From: Meiothermus granaticius NBRC 107808
Lineage (GTDB): Bacteria; Deinococcota; Deinococci; Deinococcales; Thermaceae
Length of the DNA: 64,000 nucleotides
Reading direction: 5' to 3'
NCBI RefSeq assembly: GCF_003574355.1
Contig: NZ_QWLB01000009.1
Location: 1 to 64,000 of the forward strand
Shown here one piece after another: positions 16,749-23,882 of this stretch. The position numbers were made by a program, and so were the translations under genes. The notes under the pieces are model-generated. The model saw only the letters and a program-made list of their open reading frames with translations. It searched no databases and was not told where the DNA came from. Each line of letters opens with the position of its first letter. The stretch's first letter is position 1.

Positions 16749-18096
16749 AATTCGCTCCTGTTGCGGTGAGGGGCACAACCCTCGGCAGGGACAAGCGGTT
16801 TGCCGAGGCGAAAGCGGTGGCCTGAAGGGCCGCCCCGGCGATCAGACCGCCGGCGCTCAGGTAGGTGCTGGCCACCAAATGATAGGGATGGTGGAGAAAC
16901 TCGTTGTAGGCTCCGCTAAACGCCGGCCACTCTTCAGGTCGGGTAGCCCCGGCCTGGCGGGCCATCTGCAGCGCGCGGGCCAGCAGTTGACGGGCCCCCA
17001 TAAAGCCAAAATCCTGGTTGGGTCGAGGCTCACTGTCCAGGAGAAAGGGGGCCACAAAGCCCTCCCCAATGGGACATTCCCCAAGCCAGGCCCGCATCCG
17101 CTCGAGCACCTGCCCGGACTCCTCCAGCACCGCCCGCCATAGGGCTGGACCGCTATAGCCCAGAAACGGTGGGGTATTGGGGGGAAGCAGCTCACCCCGC
17201 GGGGTGAGCTGCTCGAGCGTCTCGCGCAACTCAGTTAGGACATGGCGGGCCTCCGAAAGTGCAGCGGGGCTGACCTCACCGGTTGAGGGGTCCGCCTTCC
17301 CCCGCGGTTGGACCTGCTTGAGGGCATTGGCCAGCAACCGCGAGGCCGGGAGCCACCCCAGCTGCAGGGCGCTGGCCCCAAACTCTGGATGAGCGCCAAA
17401 CAAGATGACCTGGCCTGCGCCGACCGGTTGGTGGTAGGCGATCCGAGCACCCTGGGCGACACAGCGCTCGAGGGTCCTCGCTCCCCCAACCACCAGCGAG
17501 GCCTCGAAGGGGGTGAAGAACTGGCTCCCTTTCAGCACCTTCCCCGCGGCTCCCGGTGCCGGTGGAAAGAGAGGGCCGTTGTAGTGGACGATCTCGAAGG
17601 GGCCGGCCAAGCCCTCAAAGAGGGGAAGGTCCTCCGCTTGGACCCATATCCGGCCCGTTCCAGGGGAGTCCAGGCCCCACGCCCCCCCAGCCGCATTCAG
17701 CGGGGCCACCTCACACATCTGAAAACCCGCGGCGGTGGGAAAGGCTGTGCGGTAGGGGTCGCTCATCCTCAGGGGGTGGCAGGAGCCCGCACAGGTGCCG
17801 ATGTAGGTCCCTCCGGAGTGAACCCAGCGGCGGACCTGAGCGACCCCCTCGGCCTGCAGGGGGTTGAGCTGGCCGGCCATGGCCAAGAGCCCGCCCCCGG
17901 GGAAGATCACCGCGTCTAGCCCCTCGAGCCCCCCGGCCACAATCTCCTCGGCATGGATCACTCGAGGCCGCCCCCCCCATAAGGCCAGCAGGGCCAGGTG
18001 GTGGGAGGGGGCCCCGCCGGAGGCATAGAGGGCTACCCGCAACCCCTCCAGGTAGGGGCGGATCCTCGTTAGGGTCTGTTCCCACCAATCGGTCAT
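16738..18096 (-). CDS. BPL_N-type glutamine-amidotransferase-like protein
   Basis: A 452-residue protein. Residues about 20-250 match the biotin-protein-ligase N-terminal-like domain, a class-I amidotransferase fold: VIFPGGG, the nucleophile Cys in GTCAGSCHPL, then IVHYNGPLF and GQVILFGAHPEFG. The C-terminal 180 residues are helical and unrecognised (LGYSGPALWRAVLEES). No ligase domain is present. It sits inside a peptide uptake and hydrolysis operon and overlaps the dipeptidase gene, so it may act on peptide amides or blocked peptides. That role is inference. I chose the ATG at 18096, which has AGGAGG upstream. Confidence 0.7.
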   Translation of the reverse strand: MTDWWEQTLTRIRPYLEGLRVALYASGGAPSHHLALLALWGGRPRVIHAEEIVAGGLEGLDAVIFPGGGLLAMAGQLNPLQAEGVAQVRRWVHSGGTYIGTCAGSCHPLRMSDPYRTAFPTAAGFQMCEVAPLNAAGGAWGLDSPGTGRIWVQAEDLPLFEGLAGPFEIVHYNGPLFPPAPGAAGKVLKGSQFFTPFEASLVVGGARTLERCVAQGARIAYHQPVGAGQVILFGAHPEFGASALQLGWLPASRLLANALKQVQPRGKADPSTGEVSPAALSEARHVLTELRETLEQLTPRGELLPPNTPPFLGYSGPALWRAVLEESGQVLERMRAWLGECPIGEGFVAPFLLDSEPRPNQDFGFMGARQLLARALQMARQAGATRPEEWPAFSGAYNEFLHHPYHLVASTYLSAGGLIAGAALQATAFASANRLSLPRVVPLTATGANYAE

Positions 18097-18115
18097 GGTC
18101 TCATTCCTCCTGGGC

Positions 18116-18982
18116 TCAGCCCCTTGGGTCCAGCACATCCCGTAGGGCATTGCCCAGGATGTTGAAGGCCAGTACCGTCACCGCGATGAAAAGTCCAGGC
18201 CAGATGGCCAGCATGGGGTTGGAGTAGAGGTAGGCCTGGGCGTTCTGCAGCATGTTCCCCCAGGAGGCCAAGGGGGGTTGGATACCCAGGCCCAGATAGC
18301 TCAGGGCGGCCTCGGTGAGGATCGCCCAGCCCACCCCCAGGGTGGCCAGCACGATGGCCTGGGGCAGCACCTGGGGGAAGATGTGTCGGAACATGATGCG
18401 TGCGTGCGAGGCCCCCAGCGCATGCATGGCCTCCACAAACTCACGCCCCCGGTATTTGGTGAACTCTGCAAAGACTACCCGGGCCATCTGGGCCCAGAAG
18501 CCGATACCTACCGTGACCACCACGGTCAGGGGGTGATTGCCGAAGACCGTCACGATCACCAGCACCAGGAAGAAGCTGGGGATGGACATGAACACATCTA
18601 CCAGGCGCATCACCACGGTTTCCGCCCAGCCCTGGAAATACCCGGCGATGCCACCGGCCAGGGTTCCGATGGTGAGCCCCACCAGCATGGAGAGCAGCCC
18701 CACTGCGAGCGAGACTCGCCCACCATAAAGCAAGCGGCTCAGCATGTCCCGCCCCAGCTCGTCGGTACCGAAGGGGTGGGCTGGGCTGGGGGCGGCCAGG
18801 ATGTTCAGCGGGTCGGTACTGTCCGGGGCGACCCGGTATAGGGAAGGGCCGAATACCACCAGCACAGTCAGCAGGCAGAGCACAATAAAGGCCCCAAGCC
18901 CTACTGGGTTGCGGCGAACCCGCAGCCAGAAGCGGCTGTGAGGGGGCGCGGTGGAGGCCGAAGGCTGAAGGGTGCTATCCAT
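18116..18982 (-). CDS. dppC: Dipeptide/oligopeptide ABC permease (DppC type)
   Basis: A 288-residue inner-membrane permease. The N-terminal TM (FIVLCLLTVLVVFGPSLY) is followed by the PFGTDELGRDMLSRLLYGGR signature of the DppC/OppC group, five further TM helices and an EAA loop (FVEAMHALGASHARIMFRHI). It overlaps the dppB stop by 8 bp. Confidence 0.9.
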   Translation of the reverse strand: MDSTLQPSASTAPPHSRFWLRVRRNPVGLGAFIVLCLLTVLVVFGPSLYRVAPDSTDPLNILAAPSPAHPFGTDELGRDMLSRLLYGGRVSLAVGLLSMLVGLTIGTLAGGIAGYFQGWAETVVMRLVDVFMSIPSFFLVLVIVTVFGNHPLTVVVTVGIGFWAQMARVVFAEFTKYRGREFVEAMHALGASHARIMFRHIFPQVLPQAIVLATLGVGWAILTEAALSYLGLGIQPPLASWGNMLQNAQAYLYSNPMLAIWPGLFIAVTVLAFNILGNALRDVLDPRG

Positions 18983-19928
18983 GATTGATTCGGGGATCCA
19001 CAGCAGCGTAGAGAACGTCGACCAGCAGGTTGACCACCACCACAATGGCCCCCACCAGCAGGGTGACCCCTAGAATTACCGGGTAATCGCGCCCATTGGC
19101 GGCTTCAATGGCCAGTCGGCCCAGCCCGGCCCAGCCAAAAACGCTCTCCACCACCACGGAACCGGAGAAGAGCACGGTGGTGATGAGGCCCAAAATGGCG
19201 ATGACCGGGACCATGGCATTCTTGAGGGTGTGCTTGAGCAGCACCACCTGCTCCGAGACCCCCTTGGCCCTGGCCGTACGCACGTAGTCTGAGGTGAGCA
19301 CCTCTAGCAGGGCCGAGCGGGTGATACGGATGACGTTGGGCATCAGGGTAAAGGCCAGAACCCCAGCGGGCATTGCCAAATGGCGCAGCCGGTCTGCGAG
19401 CGAGAATTCCTGGCCTACGGTGAAAATACCCGAGGAGGGTAGCCACTTAAACTGCACCGCGAAGACAATAATGGCCACGATACCCAGCCAAAAGGCCGGT
19501 ACCGACATCCCTACCGTGGCCAAGCTGCTGATCAGGTGGTCGGGCCAGCGATTTTTGTACAAGGCGGAAAGCACCCCCAAGCCCACCCCCAAGACGGCAG
19601 TGAGGGCCAGGGCGCTGAGGGCCAGCAGCAGCGTATTGCCCATCCGTTGGGCCAACAGCGAGGCGACGGGGAGGCCCTGGTTGTAGGATTTGCCCAGGTC
19701 CCCCCGAGAGACCCCCCCCAGCCAGTCCAGATAGCGCACCAAAATCGGGCGATCCAGGCCATATTGCTTGAGTACCGCCTCCCGCTCCTCGGCGGTACGG
19801 CCCAGACTCACCGCCGAGGTGGGGCCGCCGGGAGCCAGATTGATGAGCAAGAAGGTGACCGCCGAGATCAGCAACAGCACCACCCCCCCTTGGAGGAGCC
19901 GGCGGAGGATATAGGCGGTCACCTTCAA
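18975..19928 (-). CDS. dppB: Dipeptide/oligopeptide ABC permease (DppB type)
   Basis: A 317-residue permease that pairs with DppC. The DppB N-terminal motif (ILRRLLQGGVVLLLISAVTF, then LINLAPGGP) opens the protein. The GLDRPILVRYLDWL segment, several TM helices and an EAA loop (DYVRTARAKGVSEQVVLLKH) follow. It starts 5 bp after dppA. No ATPase genes (dppD/F) lie in the operon, so the importer must borrow ATPases encoded elsewhere. Confidence 0.9.
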   Translation of the reverse strand: MKVTAYILRRLLQGGVVLLLISAVTFLLINLAPGGPTSAVSLGRTAEEREAVLKQYGLDRPILVRYLDWLGGVSRGDLGKSYNQGLPVASLLAQRMGNTLLLALSALALTAVLGVGLGVLSALYKNRWPDHLISSLATVGMSVPAFWLGIVAIIVFAVQFKWLPSSGIFTVGQEFSLADRLRHLAMPAGVLAFTLMPNVIRITRSALLEVLTSDYVRTARAKGVSEQVVLLKHTLKNAMVPVIAILGLITTVLFSGSVVVESVFGWAGLGRLAIEAANGRDYPVILGVTLLVGAIVVVVNLLVDVLYAAVDPRINHG

Positions 19929-19933
19929 CCCCC

Positions 19934-21526
19934 CTAGCGCTTGATAAACCAGTCCGAGGAGTACTGGAAGGCGGCAGCGGTGTTGATATCCGCCATACCC
20001 CCAACCCGCTCGTTGCGCACCGAGAGGATGTCAGGGTACCACAGGTAGAGGTAGGGAAGCTGCTCGGCCAAAAGGCGCTGGATCCGTCGGTAGGTGAGCA
20101 CTTGTTCCTGCACCCCGGTAGCCCGGAGCCCCTCCTCGAGCAGCTTGTCCAGATCGGGATTTTTGTAGTTGGGGATGTTGTTGCCCTTATCCGCAGCGGA
20201 AGAGGCGTAGTAAGGGGTTACATCGGGCGTCGGGGGGGTGCTCCACCAGGCCAGGGTGGCTTCATACTGGCGATTGACAAACATCTTCTGGATGTAAGCG
20301 TTCCACTCCATTACGTTGACATTGGCCTTGACCCCGATGGCTTTCCAGTACTGCTGCACCAGCAAGGTGGCCGGTACCAGATAACCGAACTGCCCGGTAG
20401 GCATGTCAATCTCGAAGGGTTTGCCGTCTTTTTGTAGCACCCCATCGGGGCCAGGGGTCCAGCCCGCCTGAGCCAGGAGCTGCTTGGCCTTCTCCGGGCT
20501 GTAGGGGTATTGGGCCACATCCTTCACGTAAAAGGCTTTTTGCAGGGGAGCAATGGGGCCGGTGGCAATCGTCCCATAACCGCGCACCACCGAGTCGATC
20601 ATGGCCTTCCGATCGATGGCGTAGAGCAGGGCCTGGCGTACCCGCACATCCCGGAAGCGGGGGTCATTCTGGTTGAGGGCCACAAAGTAGTAGAGGTTCT
20701 GGCTTTGCCGCAGCACCTGCAGCTTGGGGTTGCGCTCTACCCCGGCCAGCAGCGCAGGGTTGGAGACCCCCACAAAGTCCAGCTCGCCGGAGATCGCCTG
20801 GGCCATCTGGGTGTTGGGGTCGGGTACGATCTTGAATACGATCGAGTTGATCTTAGGGCTCCCGCCCCAGTACTTTTCATACCGGACCAGGCGCACATAC
20901 GAGCCCGGCACGAACTCCGCTACGCGGAAGGCCCCGGTGCCAATGGGGTTCTTCTTGTTAAAGTTGGCTACCTGCAGCGGATTCTCGCTGCTGCTCAAGA
21001 TATGCCTGGGCAGGATGCCGGCGTAATAGGCCAGGTAGTAGGGCAAGGAGGAGAACGGTGCGTTGAGCACAAAGCGCACCGTCGAGGGGTTAACCACCTC
21101 CACGCTCTTGAGCTTGCTGAAGTTACCGGCGTTCTGTGCGCCCAGCTTCTTATTGAGAACCACGTCGTTGAAGGTGAAGGCCACATCCTCGGCAGTAAAC
21201 GGTTTGCCGTCGTGCCAGGTTACCCCTTTGCGCAGGTTGAAGACCCAGGAAAGGCCGTCTGGGGCCACTTTCCAGCTTGTGGCCAAGCCAGGGGCTGGGC
21301 TTAGATCCTTGGGGCTATAACGCACCAACTGGTCGAACACAATTGTGTTGATCAGGTTGGACTCCACCACCGCCCCTGGGGTCCAGGGGTTCAGCGTGGG
21401 GTCAGCGTTGGTCGCCAGGTTCAGATTCGCGTTGGGGTCATAATCCTGGGCCATCCCCCCACCCAGGCTGAGCATTCCTACCAGCAGCACTGCACCTATA
21501 CCAAACTTCCACCGTATACCCTTCAT
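19934..21526 (-). CDS. dppA: Peptide ABC substrate-binding protein (DppA/OppA type)
   Basis: A 530-residue family-5 extracellular solute-binding protein. A signal peptide of about 27 residues is followed by DPTLNPWTP, the LATSWKVAPDGLSWVFNLRK motif, and WHDGKPFTAEDV. I chose the ATG at 21526; the adjacent GTG at 21529 is the alternative. AAAGGAGG lies 9-12 nt upstream. It follows the iclR gene by about 36 bp. Confidence 0.9.
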   Translation of the reverse strand: MKGIRWKFGIGAVLLVGMLSLGGGMAQDYDPNANLNLATNADPTLNPWTPGAVVESNLINTIVFDQLVRYSPKDLSPAPGLATSWKVAPDGLSWVFNLRKGVTWHDGKPFTAEDVAFTFNDVVLNKKLGAQNAGNFSKLKSVEVVNPSTVRFVLNAPFSSLPYYLAYYAGILPRHILSSSENPLQVANFNKKNPIGTGAFRVAEFVPGSYVRLVRYEKYWGGSPKINSIVFKIVPDPNTQMAQAISGELDFVGVSNPALLAGVERNPKLQVLRQSQNLYYFVALNQNDPRFRDVRVRQALLYAIDRKAMIDSVVRGYGTIATGPIAPLQKAFYVKDVAQYPYSPEKAKQLLAQAGWTPGPDGVLQKDGKPFEIDMPTGQFGYLVPATLLVQQYWKAIGVKANVNVMEWNAYIQKMFVNRQYEATLAWWSTPPTPDVTPYYASSAADKGNNIPNYKNPDLDKLLEEGLRATGVQEQVLTYRRIQRLLAEQLPYLYLWYPDILSVRNERVGGMADINTAAAFQYSSDWFIKR

Positions 21527-21562
21527 CACCTTATGCCTCCTTTTACCGATGTAACCCCTCGC

Positions 21563-22348
21563 CTAGATGGGATAGCCGAGTTGCCTCGAGATGGCCCTGG
21601 CCACCTGGACGATGAGCTCAGCGAAGCGGCCAAGGGTTGCATCATCCACCCGAAATTCTGGCCCCCCCACGCTGATCCCACCGGTGACCTGGCCCCCCTG
21701 ATCAAAGATCGCGGCCCCCACCCCTCGAGCGGCTAGATCAAAATCCCCATCGCTCACGGAATATCCTCGCTCCCGGATCTGGGCCAACTCCCGCCGCAGC
21801 TTGGCGGGCTCCATCACGGTGCGCTCGGTGTAGCGCGGATAGCTGGGCAGCCGGTTCAGGATGCGTTCTTGCTCAGCCTCCGGGAGGTTGGCCAGGATGG
21901 CCTTAGGAACGGCTCCGACATGAAGCGGTATCGATTGGCCGAGCACCGAGGCCACCCGTACCCGCTGGGTGCTGTCTCGCCGGTCCACGCACACCGCAAA
22001 TTCACCCACCAGCACGAAGAGATTGACCGACTCCCCGGTCTCGGCGGCCAGGCGGTCCATAAAGGGGGCGGCCACGTCAACCAAGGAGGAGGGCCGGTTG
22101 CCCGCGGAGGCCGCCGCCAACACCCCCAGGATCGGGGTGAGCGAGAACCGCCCATCGGCATCGGTGCGCAAGAAGCCGGCTTCTTCCAGGGTTTTCAAAG
22201 AGCGGTAGACCTGGTTCTTCTCCAGGCCCATCCGCTGTGTCACCTCGGTCAAGGTGAAGCGGTGGGGTGGAGCGGCAAACGCGAGCAACACCTGAAGGGT
22301 GCGATAGGAGGAGTTCATTACATACTGGTTCTGGCTTTGGCTCACCAT
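21563..22348 (-). CDS. IclR-family transcriptional regulator
   Basis: A 261-residue protein. An N-terminal winged helix (RTLQVLLAFAAPPHRFTLTE, then VYRSLKTLEEAGFL) is followed by the IclR effector domain (GQSIPLHVGAVPKAILA, then ERGYSVSDGDFDLAARGVGA). IclR proteins bind small acids or amino-acid-like ligands and often repress the adjacent catabolic operon. It is the first gene of the peptide operon, not divergent from it, so it would autoregulate the whole unit. The ATG at 22348 has GAAAGG upstream. Confidence 0.88.
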   Translation of the reverse strand: MVSQSQNQYVMNSSYRTLQVLLAFAAPPHRFTLTEVTQRMGLEKNQVYRSLKTLEEAGFLRTDADGRFSLTPILGVLAAASAGNRPSSLVDVAAPFMDRLAAETGESVNLFVLVGEFAVCVDRRDSTQRVRVASVLGQSIPLHVGAVPKAILANLPEAEQERILNRLPSYPRYTERTVMEPAKLRRELAQIRERGYSVSDGDFDLAARGVGAAIFDQGGQVTGGISVGGPEFRVDDATLGRFAELIVQVARAISRQLGYPI

Positions 22349-22364
22349 GTGAGAACCTTTCACA
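22348..22364. promoter_or_regulatory. Inverted repeat over the iclR start (candidate operator)
   Basis: TGTGA (22348-22352) and TCACA (22360-22364) form a perfect 5-bp dyad with a 7-bp spacer. It covers the ribosome site and touches the start codon of the IclR-type regulator. A bound regulator here would block the operon head. CRP sites use the same half-sites with a 6-bp spacer, so a CRP-like protein is the alternative. Confidence 0.4.
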
Positions 22365-22569
22365 ATATGAAACTTTCTTAGCAAAGTATTACAGCCCCCT
22401 CCATTTGTCAAGCCGTATCGTTACGGGGCAGTTGGCGTGGAAGCCGCTGGCTATGAAACAAAAGCGCAGAGCCTGCCGTTTTTGTAACGGTTATCCATCA
22501 CCCCAGACCGGGGCCCACCGCGCTACTTTGAGTTCAAATCTTGCTGTGGGCAAAGCCGAAAGGGGGAAA

Positions 22570-23052
22570 ATGCAGACGCTGGATCGTGAAATATCCGAAG
22601 AGCTGGGCTTTGGGATGGTCCCCAACATTTTTGCCTGGGCGCAGGGCGAAGATCTCGAGAGCGCCTTCTGGAGAGCCTTTCGGCACATCGTGCTGCGCGG
22701 AACCCTGCCCCGCACCGTCAAGGAGATGATGGGGGTGGTCGTATCTCAGGCTTTGGGGGCGCGCTACGCCGCCGAGGTTCACCTGCATGCGCTGATGGTA
22801 CAGGGGATCCAAGCCGAGGTGCTTGAGGACCTACGGCGGGGCGAGGCTGCTCCAGATCTGCCAGAACCGGTGAAGGCCCTGCTGCGGTTTGCCCATGCGG
22901 CAGCAGACCAGTTGGACCCTGCCTCGCTGGCAGATTTGCGAAGCAGGGGCCTATCCGAGGTGGAGCTTCAAGAGGCGGTAGCGGTGGTGGGGTTGTTCAG
23001 GAGGGTGGCCAGTTGGACGGAGATGCTGTCTATACCCGTAGATCCGCTGTAG
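22570..23052 (+). CDS. AhpD-like (carboxymuconolactone decarboxylase fold) protein lacking the redox cysteines
   Basis: A 160-residue all-helical protein resembling the AhpD/CMD peroxidase-related family (PRTVKEMMGVVVSQALGARY, then AAEVHLHAL). AhpD proteins use a CxxC around the fourth helix; here that position reads GARYAAEVH, with no cysteine, so classical peroxidase chemistry is unlikely. AAGGGGGAAA precedes the ATG at 22570, which I prefer to the longer frame from 22267. It ends 2 bp before the diguanylate cyclase start and is probably co-transcribed with it. Confidence 0.6.
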   Translation: MQTLDREISEELGFGMVPNIFAWAQGEDLESAFWRAFRHIVLRGTLPRTVKEMMGVVVSQALGARYAAEVHLHALMVQGIQAEVLEDLRRGEAAPDLPEPVKALLRFAHAAADQLDPASLADLRSRGLSEVELQEAVAVVGLFRRVASWTEMLSIPVDPL

Positions 23053-23054
23053 GG

Positions 23055-23828
23055 ATGGAAGCCCTGCTCTTGCGGCTGCTGCTCCTGCATGAGACGGTGG
23101 TGGGTTGCGCCGCCCTCCCGTTCACAGAGATGCTCCAGCAGGTTCAGGAGCGCTCCTGTTGGGTGTTTGAGGGAGCCCGACTGCACCTGCTATCGCCGAG
23201 GGAGGCCCAGGGGCTGCCGGGGCGGGGTTTGGTGGAGAAGCCTCGAGGATACGGGGCTTACTTCGGGGGGCCCCCGGAACCGCTGTACCTGTTCCTGGAG
23301 CATCCGAGGATTCAGGACCCGACCGAGCTGCGCTTGGCGGCACTGTACATGGAACACCTGCTCTCGATGCTGCGTGCCGCAGGCTGCTGCCAGGAGCTGG
23401 AGCGGCAAGCCCATCTGGATTGGCTCACCGGTCTGGGAAATCGATGGTCCTTGGAGCGCCGTTTGGGGCAAGGCTTGCCCCCCAACTGGGGTTTGGCCTT
23501 GCTCGACCTGGACAACCTTAAGGAAGTCAACGACACCCAAGGGCACCTGGCGGGGGACCGGCTCCTGTCCAAAGTGGGGGAGGCCCTCCGGCACCGGGGC
23601 CTGGAGGCCTATCGCATCGGTGGGGATGAATTCGTGGTTCTGCTCTACCGGCCCGACCTGGAGTGCTTGCAGCAGGCAATTCAAGGACAATCCCTCAGCC
23701 TGGGGATTGCCTGGTCAGAAGAAGCCGAGGCGGCCAATCTTTTGCGCCTGGCGGATGAGAGGATGTATGCCGACAAGCGCAGGCGGAAAGCCATGGCTCC
23801 CCTCCGGACCAGGCCCTTGTGCAGCTAA
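23055..23828 (+). CDS. Diguanylate cyclase (GGDEF protein)
   Basis: A 257-residue protein. The first 115 residues are an unrecognised sensory region. The GGDEF domain follows: LDWLTGLGNRWSLERRL, the metal Asp in LALLDLDNLKEVNDTQGH, and the active loop RIGGDEFVVLL at about 196-206. No RxxD inhibitory site is seen five residues before the loop. It would make c-di-GMP. A TTG at 23013 is an alternative start inside the previous gene. It opens the c-di-GMP cluster. Confidence 0.85.
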   Translation: MEALLLRLLLLHETVVGCAALPFTEMLQQVQERSCWVFEGARLHLLSPREAQGLPGRGLVEKPRGYGAYFGGPPEPLYLFLEHPRIQDPTELRLAALYMEHLLSMLRAAGCCQELERQAHLDWLTGLGNRWSLERRLGQGLPPNWGLALLDLDNLKEVNDTQGHLAGDRLLSKVGEALRHRGLEAYRIGGDEFVVLLYRPDLECLQQAIQGQSLSLGIAWSEEAEAANLLRLADERMYADKRRRKAMAPLRTRPLCS

Positions 23829-23882
23829 ACCATCGCCCTCTGGGATTGGGCTTATCCTGATGGCATGGGCTGGAGTTAGATA

